Positions 27,230-39,065 of a stretch of DNA of 64,000 nt are shown piece after piece. Under the pieces are notes generated by a model. The model worked only from the letters and a program-made list of their open reading frames with translations, ran no database searches and was not told the origin of the DNA. The DNA comes from Pyrocephalus nanus (lineage: Eukaryota; Chordata; Aves; Passeriformes; Tyrannidae): positions 79,955,843-80,019,842 of the forward strand of contig CM076260.1 of the NCBI GenBank assembly GCA_038380795.1. The letters are read 5' to 3'. The position numbers and the translations under genes are program-made. The stretch's first letter is position 1; each line of letters begins with the position of its first letter.

Positions 27230-27273
27230 CTTCTCTTTCTCTCTCTTTCTTCCTCTCTTTCTCCTCTCTTTTT
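27230..27273 (+). repeat. 44-nt polypyrimidine tract
   Basis: Uninterrupted C/T sequence (CTTCTCTTTCTCTCTCTTTC and onward). It is followed 28 nt later by CAG|GTAAGT at 27301-27309, and no AG dinucleotide lies between. Its arrangement resembles a splice acceptor tract on the plus strand. Confidence 0.85.
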
Positions 27274-28074
27274 AACAACTTCCTATTTATCACACATGAC
27301 CAGGTAAGTTTAAATCAGTTCAGTACTTCACAATTCCCCTTGTACCTTCTGCAGCAGCCATGCCATTTTTGGAGTAGAAGACTTAATCCTTTGACTGTGA
27401 CAGATCTGATATACTCCAGCTGCCCTGAAATGTTTATTGTCCATTTTATATCCCCATCACAGTGTCTCTTGGAGATGATCAAAGCATCAGTGAACAGTTT
27501 AATGCTGGCATCAGTTTTTTCTATTTTTTCCCAGATTTGACTTCTCTCATTTGTATTTTGGGATCAGCTCCTCAGCACTAGCAGGGAGGTTTTCCTGGAG
27601 CTAACTGCTAGTGCACATCCCTAAGGCATTATAAAAAACCTTTGCCAGCAATGAGAAAATGTTATTAGTAAAAGGTTTACGCTGCAAAGTCTCTTACAAA
27701 CTAAAGCAGAGAACTTACTTTCTGCGATTACTATGCAAACCTAGTAATTACCCCCAAGAGACTTCTTCTGGTTTAACCAAATAAAGCAGAAAGTTGGCAT
27801 AATTTTCTGAGCCAGCTGGGGTGATATCAGTAGAGATGTGCAGACCTAACACCTCTGGTCAGAATTCATTTGGAAGTCTCCATACTCTTATAAATACACC
27901 CTGACTGCACATTTTTGCAGTCTAATTTACATGTGCTCTCTCTCTGAATTGTTTTGTATTGGCAAAAGTCTTGGTTATACCGACTATTGAGATTTTCACC
28001 AATGATCACAGCTCGTGTACGAGCCTCATCATACAAGCAGTAAAGTGTACAGCATGACAGCCTTTGTTCTGCAC

Positions 28075-28195
28075 AGATAAGATATAGAGACCAAGGCAAA
28101 TGAAATTGCTTGACCAGTGTTACAAGGTTAAATCTCTGGGAAAGCCAAAAGTTAAACCTAGATCTCATTGTAACTTGGATGGCTGTTGGTCCATG
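28075..28195 (-). mobile_element. MIR-like relic
   Basis: The plus strand reads attgcttgaccagtgttaca, then aagttaaacctagatctcat. This fits the complement of MIR (gacttgcccaaggtcacaca, then gaacccaggtctc), with similar spacing. Divergence is high and the ends are uncertain. Confidence 0.5.
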
Positions 28196-30033
28196 GAGAG
28201 AGTCTGGTTCTTGTGTCTGTGCTGTCTTGCCTCTATTTCTGGCTCTAACAATCCAAATGAAAGTAAATGTAGTTTTATAGGCTTAACAGTCTTGCTGTAA
28301 TTTGCAAACAAAATATGGAGACAGTAACCTTCATTCAGAAATTTTTGTGCCAGAATGCCAACTTATTTTTCAGTGTGTTTCCTCCCCCCCATTCTGCTGT
28401 AACTCAAAAAATTTCCCATTATTTCAGTGAAATAACTGCCTCTGGAAACAGTTCAGGATTTAGATCTGTGAAATAATGGCTCAAAATATTTTTCATCACA
28501 TCTGCATCTCATACTGTTCTGTTACAATTTGTTTCAGTAATTTAACTGATGTGATCAAATAAGCAATCATACTTCTTAACTGACTGAATGCCCAACAAAT
28601 GTTAGCTATCCACTGCAGAAATTATTTTTCTCTGGCTGCTGATCATTCTGCCATATTCCTTATGATGATAATTTATGTCACATTAAAGTGAATATTGTTC
28701 CAGCTGTTGGCTCTGCCAAGATTTGAATGATAATCTCAATAAAATGAAAAAAGTATATAAGTATAAACTGCAGTTTTCATCTTGGCTCTTAATCTGTCTA
28801 ACTCACCCACTTAAAATATTAACTCTGTCTCTTTTAACTGTCCTCTGCAATTTTCTCTCCTCTTCTGCTATTATGAGATGTTAAGGAAAGAAAGGGTGCT
28901 CAATCTGGAATGGAAGTAGGAAAAGATTTTATATACTGTCTCTGTGTCCTGTCTGAGCTTCAAAACATCTTGTAGTTCTTAGGGTTTTTTTGTTATGAGT
29001 TCACCACCTTTACAGATAAAGATGGCAGTACGGACTGTCCCTGCAGATAAGGACATACTGTCTCAGTCCTCCAGAAGAGTAAGAGATTAAGGCCAACGGT
29101 TTAGTTCAAAGGACTTATAAAAAGCTTTTAAAAGCCATACAGAGTACATTGGAAAAATGTCAGAAAACTCAAGAGGGGTAGGAAAGACAGCAAAGGAACA
29201 ATGGGAAAACTAATTAAAGAGAACATGGGAAGAGAAGCAAAAAAATGAAGGAAAATGTACACCAGAGACACTAATTTGTGACAAAGATCTTGGTGTCACC
29301 TTCTCACCAAGCAGTAAGCCTATGACTAGCTGTTGATGTTATGAAAAATAGCTCACCTTCCATTTCTCATACTCTGAGAATACAAAACTGCAGCTACAAG
29401 AAATGCAAGTTTAGGCTGGTTTTCTTACAGCAAATCACAGATCTACAGGTTCTCATGATCTCTCTTTTTCAGCCACAGCATCAGAGAGTGACAGAAAAAT
29501 GAAAATCACTGCTGGACACCTACGCAAGTCACATATAACTTTCTCTTAATTGATTCCCTCTGCTATGATATGAGCATCCCAATATCAAAGCCACACAAAT
29601 TCAATTACTACTGGTCTCAGCAAACCTTGGAGAAGTTGTGCCTGTGTGTGTGCTTGCACAAACTGCAGAAGGAAGGATGCAGCTGGCAGTACTGGCATCT
29701 TCAGTGCAAAGTGCCTTCTCCCCACTCACCAGTATCTGAGATCACCTCAGAAGTCTGTTTCAATACAAAAGTCTGATAACATGCAAGTTAGACCCCTGAT
29801 TTAAGCAATAGTATCAAACTTTCCTGTTCCCTTTTCTATTGCATCTCCAGAAATGGTCAGGTGCAGTGAATGACTCTCTCTTTTTAGAGAGATGATTACA
29901 AATACCAGTTTCAGACAGGACATATGAAATCTGAGAGACCTAGTAATTTTTCTCATGACAGCTGAGGGTCAGGGAAGAATCAAAACAGCATTCTGGAATT
30001 CTGTCACTTATGACTCCTGGAGACTGGTTTTAT

Positions 30034-30073
30034 GTTTGTTTGTTTGTTTCATTTTGTTTTGGTTTTGTTTGTG
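30034..30073 (+). repeat. GTTT-rich simple sequence
   Basis: TGTTTGTTTGTTTGTTTC is followed by ATTTTGTTTTGGTTTTGTTT. It directly abuts the CTTTTT array and forms a compound T-rich microsatellite with it. Confidence 0.9.
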
Positions 30074-30228
30074 TTTTTTCTTTTTCTTTTTCTTTTTCTT
30101 TTTCTTTTTCTTTTTCTTTTTCTTTTTCTTTTTCTTTTTCTTTTTCTTTTTCTTTTTCTTTTTCTTTTTTCTTTTTCTTTTTCTTTTTCTTTTTCTTTTT
30201 CTTTTTCTTTTTCTTTTTCTTTTTTTTT
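30074..30228 (+). repeat. (CTTTTT)n hexanucleotide array, 155 bp
   Basis: About 25 near-perfect copies of CTTTTT, with one 7-bp unit near 30166-30173. The array follows a GTTT-rich stretch (30034-30073). It lies inside the giant SMYD3 intron, with the purine strand (AAAAAG)n as the sense strand. Open frames across it are repeat artefacts. Confidence 0.99.
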
Positions 30229-30368
30229 GTACACATAGGCCAGTGTTTTAGTAGGCATTTATATACACACTAACGAGCTCTGAAGTACCATGCATAATTT
30301 GGGAAATGGGTCTTGGTTTTAGAATGGGTATTTCTTTAAGAACATTAGCTCAGTGAACATTACGTCAG

Positions 30369-30391
30369 AAACAAACAAACAAACAAACAAA
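30369..30391 (+). repeat. (AAAC)n microsatellite
   Basis: Five to six perfect AAAC units. The complement (GTTT)n occurs about 300 bp to the left, on the other side of the CTTTTT array. Confidence 0.9.
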
Positions 30392-30444
30392 TATTAGGAT
30401 ATTTTCAGGAAAAGGGAGAAGTGCTGTAAAAATACATCCCAATC

Positions 30445-30670
30445 CTACATCTTGGGTATTGTATGCAATTCTGATCTTGTCTACTCAAAATAGTTCAGTA
30501 TAGACAGGTATAGACAGGGGTGATGAGGACAGTTAGAGGCAGTGCAATGAAAGAGCAGACCAAGACAAGTCTACAAAAGAAATTATTGTGGAAGGACTTG
30601 ATGGATTTACAAAATCACAGTCAGCGTGGAAAAGGCAAATGTCACTTGTAACACCAAGAAGACCAAATCA
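30445..30670 (+). mobile_element. possible degraded CR1/L3-type LINE 3' region
   Basis: The string attgtatgcaattctgatct followed by tgtctactcaaaa resembles the CR1/L3 segment that reads attgtgtacagttttggtca and then ccacatctcaaaa in other sauropsids. Further on, tttacaaaatcacagtcagc and gtggaaaaggcaaat resemble the later ctataaaatcatga..ggtgtggagaaagt part. The match is by eye and heavily diverged. It starts about 215 bp after the CTTTTT array. Confidence 0.4.
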
Positions 30671-31758
30671 ACAATTGACACATTCAGAACAAATACAGTG
30701 TTCTGTCTCAGAACACTGGTTGAATTCTCAGCCCAGTATCTCGAGGTACAGTTGATTTCTGATCAAAAAACACATGAATAAGCAAGTCAGGTTCACATGT
30801 TCTTCCTCCATGACTACATCATTTGTCCTCCTGGGATCCTAAAATCTTCCCAGTCTGCTATTTCCAGAAGATAAGCTTCTAGTTTAGAACAGATGGAACT
30901 GTGGAAGGACTGAGAAATATCCCTGTTTTCTGATATCTCCTCAAACCTGCCTCTTTCTTACCCAGTTTCTTATCCATCTTATAATTTCTGTGCATATGAC
31001 CTACGAGAATGATGTGACTTTGTAGTGTTCCATTATATTCTTCATTGGAGCTTAGCTCTGTGTTACATTCCTGCATTTAGATTATACTGTCTTATCAAAA
31101 ATACAGTCTTGCACACTCCATTTCCAGCAAATCTGCACTGTGTTTTTACAGCACTTTCCACTCTTTTTACTTTTTTCTCCCTTCATAATTTGCCCTAAAT
31201 CTTTGAGGTGACAGCACTCTAGATCTCCCTTCTATGATATTATGGCCTTTTTCTTCAATTGTTTACAGTCACCTCTGATGTGAGGTTGTTCTTTGAGCAT
31301 GCTTTGGAAATTTCCCATGTCCATAGCTAATAGTGAAGCTATTTGAATGCAGAAAGGAATTTACTCTGCATCCAATTAACAAGATGGTCCTTTTTTCTTT
31401 GTGTAATCTTGTGCCTCTGTGGTTCCCTAAGTAACAGTTCCCTGTTTCCTGTTTGCACTTACAACCACATGTTTCCCAATAGAATTTCATGTTAATACCA
31501 ATAGGGGGTTATGTTAAAAAGCAAGACCAGGGATCTCTCCTTTGCCCCACAGTCCTCACACTAGCAAGAGGCTGTTTCACTGTCATTCCAACAGCAGATA
31601 TCTGACACAGCTCAACATTCACAGGCTTCTGATTTAGTTGAGTAGCTGTTAAACCTAGTGATACTAATCTCACTGTCCTGATAAAGTCTGGATGGCTCAT
31701 TAGCTCATTTTTGACCACACAGTCACACAGTCACCTTACAGGCTCATGTCTCTAACAA

Positions 31759-31816
31759 TTTTTTTTTTTTTTTGGTGTGGTTTTTTGTTTGTTGTTGTTG
31801 TTGTTGTTGTTTTGTT
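31759..31816 (+). repeat. poly(T) followed by (GTT)n
   Basis: A run of 15 T at 31759-31773 is followed, after GGTGTGG and more T, by about eight GTT units. Simple low-complexity DNA. Confidence 0.93.
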
Positions 31817-32019
31817 TTCTCCCACCGTGTTTTCACCTTTTAAGATTTGTCAGGCCGGTGCTTGACCAGCTGCCATTTCAGTTTGTCTTTCTTCTGGGAT
31901 ACTTACTGTGAAGAATAGCAATAATAACAGCTGAATTAGCATTTACAAAATTTAGTGAAATTCTTGTGCATAACTTGTTACCAGCATGTTTGAACAGGAA
32001 CTTCACTGCCTCATGTCAG

Positions 32020-32215
32020 ATATCTCATTTAGACAACTAGCCTTACTCAGCTTCATGTCTCATCTTTTCCATCTGTAAGATGAGAATACTGATCTATTTA
32101 TTCAGTGGAGCTGATGCGATGGCTAAATTCTATTGTGTTTGTGAAGAGCTCTGAGAGTTCAATAGGAAGATTCAGTAGAAGTTCGAAATATTAGCAGTAG
32201 TTCTGAAAAGAACAC
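32020..32215 (+). mobile_element. MIR-like (amniote CORE-SINE) relic
   Basis: The sequence contains tccatctgtaagatgagaat, then tgatgcgatggctaaattct and tgtttgtgaagagctctgag, in the order expected for the MIR 3' half (CATCTGTAAAATGGGGATAA, then a TGAGGATTAAAT-like block and TTTGTAAAGCGCTTTGAG). It ends with a diverged tail near gaaatatt. Spacing and order both fit, so this is one of the better ancient SINE calls here. It is non-coding. Confidence 0.7.
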
Positions 32216-33304
32216 CAAATCCTTGGTAAGCTACCCAGTTAAAACATGACAGCTAAACAAAACCATATGGATGAACTGGAGAACACATAACTTCCATCCA
32301 GTTGCTCAGCTGGCTAGAAAATTTCTCTCATGACCCAAAAGGCATGTAAATTGCTCCGGAGCTTCCTAGGAAATAAAACAATCTGGAAGAAAGGGGAGGG
32401 GAAAAATAGCTTTCTTTACAGAAAAAAGGAGACCAGCTATGAACTTTATGAATAGCAATCATGAACAATAATCTCTCCCAGGCTCTAAAGTGCTGCCTGA
32501 AATGCTAGCTGAATATAAAGGAGAGATTTTTTTCAGGTAACACTACAATGTCTCTTCACAGCAAAGAAAACAGTGTGTGATACTTCAAATGACCAAGGCA
32601 TGCTTGAATTCTCTGTTTGTAATTGAAAGTAACGTGTTCACTGAGCAAGCATTTTTCCAGGAAAGCCAGGTTTGCTGAACACCTTGATTAATGGGTACAC
32701 TGTACCTTGGCAGAACAGGCAGGAGGTAAAAATTTTTTAAGAGAAGATTTCAATCTACCATTTTGTAATTATATGTTATTGTCCTGAAAGATTCTGAGGT
32801 TTTTCAAAATTATACCTAGCTACATTTATGTGGCCCAGCCATTCAGACCTTGTTTAGAGATATTTGAGACAGGAGTATGAAAGATACCTCAGTATGAGGT
32901 TTTGGATTGCATTTCTAGGTAAGATCATTGGAGGTCCATGTCTTGACATGATGAGGATATATTTCTATAGGCAAAATAAGGGATGAAAAATTCATTTAAG
33001 CTAAACTGCAATGCATTCAGGGACCTACTGAATAAATCTCCTGTATAAAAACAGATACAAAGAGCTCCCAGATGGAAAATATAGGGTGCAATACACAGGA
33101 ACCCACCAAATAATTAGCTGTTTTTTCTTCCACTTAGTGGCTACTACATAAAAATACATGATGGGTCTGTTGGAAGGATGTTTTCTTCAATCATGAGAAC
33201 TTCAGCCCTCTTGAGAAGAGCCTGGGAAAGGTGGTCACCTCCTGAGGCCAGACCACAAGTGAAGTGGCTGAACATGACAGTGAATATGAATTTGAGCCTA
33301 CCAG

Positions 33305-33397
33305 AAAAACAAAACAAAACAAAACCAAACCCAAAACAAAACAAAAACAAAAAACAAACAAACCAACCAACCAATCAGAAAAAAAAACAATAAACAA
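33305..33397 (+). repeat. A-rich (AAAAC)n / (AACC)n low-complexity tract
   Basis: The tract contains several AAAAC units, then AAACAAACC and CCAACCAACC, then a run of A. The translated frames over it (K/Q/N-rich on plus, F/V/G-rich on minus) are artefacts. Confidence 0.93.
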
Positions 33398-36300
33398 CCC
33401 CACCTGACCAACCATACAAAAAACCCTATTGAAGCTGCACAGGAAATCCTGTGAAGTTACTTGAGAGAGATCTGATTAATCAAGCCCTTACAATGATACT
33501 TGCTCAGACACCAGTGGAGGCACAGGTATTTCATGTCCAACCTCCTTTCCCAAGGCCATGGGCAGACGTTCCATGGTGCAGCACAATTCTGACAAGAAAC
33601 CTCTGAAAAAATCCGGTAAAAGTTTACCTTGCACCCCATTCACTGTGGGCAGCATAGGCACAAAACAAGAGCTACAACTGCACTATCATGCCTAAAGTGC
33701 ACGAGTAAATGGCTTTCAACAGTTTAAAATTATGAAACAGTGAGCAACCACATTCTCTCTCAGCCGATTCTGTGGAGGTATTTACCACATTGATTTATGG
33801 ATGAGTGGGGATGGAGGAGGGGAAATGAGCAAAAGAAACATACGTGGACTCTATCAAGTACTGTTTTTTCTATTAAATGTTAGTTGGGTCCCACTGAGCT
33901 AAAGAAAGACTCTGTAATTCTTGGCCCACAGTTCCCAGTAGAGGATTTCTGTGCAATGAGACAAGGTACACAGTTCTAGCTCAAATAATAGCCAGCACAC
34001 GGGGAAGCCAGTGAGCTGCTGTGCAAGTGCAGCAGAGCTGTCAGGGTAATCAATCCATGGGTCCTGCACTACTATTTCATCCTATATACCAGGTTAAACC
34101 TCTTTGTTGGCTAAAGCACTCTGGCATAGTATTTACTATTGGTTTCCCATTACAGGTACCAGCTGTGTCTGAGGCAGAACTCCAGTCTATCTCACAACTC
34201 ATTATTTCAAACAGTAAGAAGAAATTCCTTTTCCTCCCTCTTCAGACATACTCGACTCCTGTTTTGGTTTTTTTTTCTGTTTTCTTCTTCTAGTTTTTGC
34301 ATCTTTCTTTCATGGTTTCTCTATCCTTACCCTTACATTTTCTTTTTTCAGTACTCTCTATCCTAGCAAGTTGCTTTTCTTTCCCTCTAACAAACTCTTC
34401 TAATATTTTTATTCATATTTTTAACATTTTTTTTCACTCCAGGGTCCTCTCTAACTATGTGTAACTAAAGCAGTAGGTCCTAGGGAGGTTGCTCATTTGG
34501 ATGTGCAACATGCAAGGTATACATCTTTGAAGCAACTGCTAGACCACTAACAGCTGTTTCAAGGTAAACTCTCTTTGCACTCTAAAAATTACATGTAAAG
34601 ACATGCAGTGGTGTACTGTTCACAAAGGCTCAGGAAACTACCCATTGATCTATGATATGTCCATTAATCTTTGCAGCCTAAAGGGCATCTTTGTAAATTG
34701 GTACAGGAACCAGCCATGAGAAGAAATCTGTCAATACCCTTTTGTAAGGCACAGAAAAACCACATACTGAGTCTTTGCTATTAAATGTGAATCCATAGAA
34801 CGAGGCAGGCATCAAAATCTAAAATGCCATTTACTTGCCTCAAGCAGAAATAAAATGTCATGGCTCCTTCTGATTTCACAAAGTAGCAGTTTGATTGTCA
34901 ATTTGTGATTTCTCTGAAATATGGCTTAGATATCTCTTGGCTTTCACAGCATCCATTCTGAGAATTCTTGTATCACATCCAGTTTGTATTTCCTGCTGGA
35001 CCAGATGTAACTTAATAGAGTGCAGAAAAAGGCCTCTGCTAGGTGACAGCTTCTTTCCCAGAAAAATGGAGATCTCTCCTGGAATCACCTTGCATTGCAG
35101 ATGCACATTATGGCACTGCAAGCTTTTGTAATAAAAAGGACTCTCTGCTCATGCTGGTCATCAAGTAATGTTCTTGGTCTGCTTCCTCCCATTTTTAAGA
35201 AAGACCAGTTCTTAGAAAGGGCTCTGATAATTTCTTACTGGCTTTTGGCAGACTTTTCTGAGAAAAACCATGATATACCTTATCCCAGTCCTTGATATTT
35301 AGTTTACATTGTCCCTTATCAGTAGCAGCTGATATGGCAGGTATATGGCTCAGTTCTAGCCCTTACTTGGTTGGTGCCATTCTTAGCCTTGAATCAACAG
35401 ACCTGCTCCCATCCAGATCTGCTATGGGCAGGCAACAGGGTGGTCAATGGTTGAGCTCCTGCTTTGAGCAGCTTTCCCATATGTGCATTTTACCTCTCCC
35501 AGATATCCTAAAGCTGAATGACCTCTGCTTTGGTGTTTGGTTTTGAGATCTAACATCCCTTCCCCTCAGAAAGCACCTGGATTATAGTTGCAATTTTTTT
35601 GGTATAAATTTCATTTTAAGCTAAAACACAATAACTACATGAAAAGGAAAGACAAAGTTATGCATTTCTAGACACAATCTTTCTAGATTCAATCTTTTTA
35701 ACAGTGCATTTCTAGAATAGATGTAAGAATGAAGCTGACTTCTGAACACAGACTTATTTACTTACAACATATCAGAAGGCTTCGATAGTTTATGTATTTT
35801 AATGTGTTACTCTAAAGTACAAATAATGCTAACCATGCAAGTAAGTTTTGCAAAATATGTACCTTTTTCATTGCTGTTTTGAGGCATGATACAGTAGTTT
35901 GTTTAAAACTGCAGGGTATTAACTTCTCTGTGACATTTGTTTATGAACAATGGTGAGCCAAGAGGGAAATTTTGCTGTGCATGGATGTACACTGACAGCA
36001 TGAATACTACTGTGTAGTAAAAGTATTCCCACCGTGACTTAAGTAGATTTAAAAGGAATGCATGAAGATATGCAGATTGTCTAAAAGATGAGCCCAGACA
36101 GATGAAATATACCCATTACACAATTTTTTTGATTCCTACATGATAGAATACAGATCAAGTCATTTAATACAGTATGTCATACAATGGTTTACAACACACA
36201 AGATGTAACAATTTAAGCCAGTTTCAGGTGGAGAAATACCTATATCAGAAAACAGCCACTGAACAAGGCTATCTTCCCCTCAACAGAGAAGCAATAAATG

Positions 36301-38994
36301 AAGAGATTACTGGGTTAGACACTACAGGAATGTCTTGTTTTGTCTCCACTCCAGAGCACATACACTAATCTATTCTTTTTTTCTCTACCTTACAAATAGA
36401 GATTCAAAAATTCAAAATAGATAAAAGAAAGTTTACACATAAAGTGTTTGGTCAAACCTCAGATCTATATTTGCCAGTGTACATGAGACTACCCCAATAA
36501 TCCCTCAGTTGACTTGATTTGAAATAATCATCGCAGCATGAAACAGTTCTCAAGTTATAATTTCAAATATTCAGCATTTGTAATATGGGGGCAAGCACAG
36601 ATTTTCAGGAAGAGTTTGGAAACAACTGCAATTGTTGGATAGACATAATTCTTCTGCATAAGACTAGAATTAAACAGCTTGTCTACTATAGACTTTCAAG
36701 GTTAATTTGAATTCATTAATAGTGTGAATTTTAAATAATCACTTCAGCCATGTTGTAGACTCTGTCATTGAAAACTAACACAGAATTATTTCATATTTAG
36801 CTTGATTCATTTCCAAAGCAAACTCAGACAGACTCCATTAAATTGAGAAAAATACAGGTATTTGAAAAGATTAATTAAAACACTTTAAAATCTATTTGGG
36901 TTATTTACCCTTGAGGCAGAAGTATTGGTTAAACAACGGTATACTTAAAAAACCAAAGCTCTTCTTTCGTCAGAACACTGGTCCAAAACATATGTAAAGC
37001 TAAAATCCTATGATGATGATCATGTAAATGTTCTCTCTTCAGAATAAAATTTGATGTTTTTTACATGCCTTGCTCAAAACAAACGGGAGGTAGATAGAGA
37101 TTTGGCTAATGTGATGAAAAAAAAAATTATCTTTTAAGATGCTAGACAAAAAGAGGCAACAGGCAAACTAGATACAAGAACATATTTTGCATTATTAGGT
37201 TAATAAACCGGTTGTGCGATATTTTGATCCAAAATTGATGGTACAATAACTATAAATTATGAAGTATTAGTCAGAAATGCCATATTGTGTTTAATGTACT
37301 AGCAAATACTAAACTAGGAACAAACACATAATCAGTTGCTATAGTAATTCTAATCTCCACCTATGCCTCAAGAATTTTTAAGGGATGTGATGAATTCTAT
37401 CCTTTAAAAAATGTGTACTTTCCCATAATCGTGTTTAGTGGATTTTCTGCACAATCCTCATGTGCATACTGCACAGATCACACAGCACCTCATCAGATTC
37501 GAATATCTGATTTGAATTTTTATTGAACACTGACCTTTCCAACATACATTTAATTTGTGTTTATATCTAATACATATCTCGTGATCTCAAATATCCCACT
37601 CTGCTTGTTTTTAAAACCTAGGCAGCATGAAAGCAGTTTACTAAGAAAAAAAGGGAGCAGATCAAAAAGAATAAAAGATTTTTAAAGGAAAGTGCAATAG
37701 TTAATTATTTCAAGCCTAAAAACTAGGAGCAATTCTCCCATGTGTATAAGGGCCAGTACAGGTCCTGTACATCAATTAAGCCCACTTAAAGCACATTTTG
37801 AAGGCTTAGACAGGATTTCTGTGGTGCATAAGCCTGAGGCTGTCTGTCTGCATGTGAATTTCATACCCTATGAATATACCTGTCAAGGTAGCTGAAATCT
37901 GAACATTAAGGAGGTTGTTAGCAAATCAAACTCTAAATTCGCAGACATTGCCACCTCAATTGTATTTGTCACTCTTCCCTTTCTCACAGCAAAACAAAGT
38001 GGTTACATGCACAAAGCAAGTGCAAGAAATAGTGGCCACAGCACTACATTTTCTCAGTGAATCTGCTTTTAAGAGGAAGATGGATGGTACTCTCTGACGA
38101 AAAAGATTGTTTCTCTCTCTTGCTCTCTTTAAAACAAGAGCTTTTAGTGGCACTCAATAAAATTCGTTTCTATGTCAGGAAACGCAGAGCAGAACAAATA
38201 CTGCACTAAGGCTGCAAGCCTTAGATTGCCTGTTTTGTTCACATACATACATAAGACTTAAAATGCGTGATTAAATTGTATTATATACGGAGTTGGAATT
38301 TAATCCCTGATGAGCAACTATTTAGAATTCATGGATTCTTAGTAATTACATGTTTCTCCATTCCTTTACATTTCTGCATCAGTCATGATTTCTAAGGAAG
38401 GTAGAATCTGGAAATCTGGAATCTCTACTTACTCCCAGAATTTAGTGGAAAACAGTAAATATAACATTTTGACAAGCATTCAACTAGTTGGATCCACCTT
38501 AAATTATGAAATAAAGGAAAAACTATGGGAATAATTGTAATTCCTGGAGAAAAGTCAAAGATACTTCATGTGGGGTCTTTGCACTGAAAGCACACAGAAT
38601 TCAGGCTTTGCATTCTATTTGAACTTGTCCTATCAGATTCTATCTGATCTATTAACGATACCAAATTTGAGAAAACTTGTTTTTTTCCAATTTAATTTCT
38701 GGGCATTTTTCTCTATATCTCCTTACATTTCACATCATGCCAAATTGTCAAAATATCACCACTGCCTCATTTAAATCCCTCTTGAGAAATAACATGTTCT
38801 ACCGTACCTGAAGAAAGTAGAATTTGTACCTTTTCTCACCCTATGAATTCTCTGGTATAAATTGTCACTGGATTATTTTAGGAAACATTGCATTCTGTCC
38901 ATCTTTCAGCCTGTGCTCTGAGGTCACTTAATGTCTTACATTAAGTAGTCATACATGCACTGCATGTATGTGGAGCACAGTGCACTGCACTAAT

Positions 38995-39065
38995 TCCATC
39001 TCTTATTCAGGCAAGCATTTAAAGTAAGTGCTTAAGCATCCACTTAGTCGACTTGTGTGGGCTTC
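38995..39065. mobile_element. possible relic of a palindromic amniote MITE
   Basis: tattcaggcaagcatttaaa followed by gtaagtgcttaagc resembles an old non-autonomous DNA transposon seen in turtles, crocodilians and birds. That element starts with an ATTCAGG.AAGCACTTAA motif and repeats GTGCTTAA. Only one arm is visible. I do not assign a family name. Confidence 0.35.
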
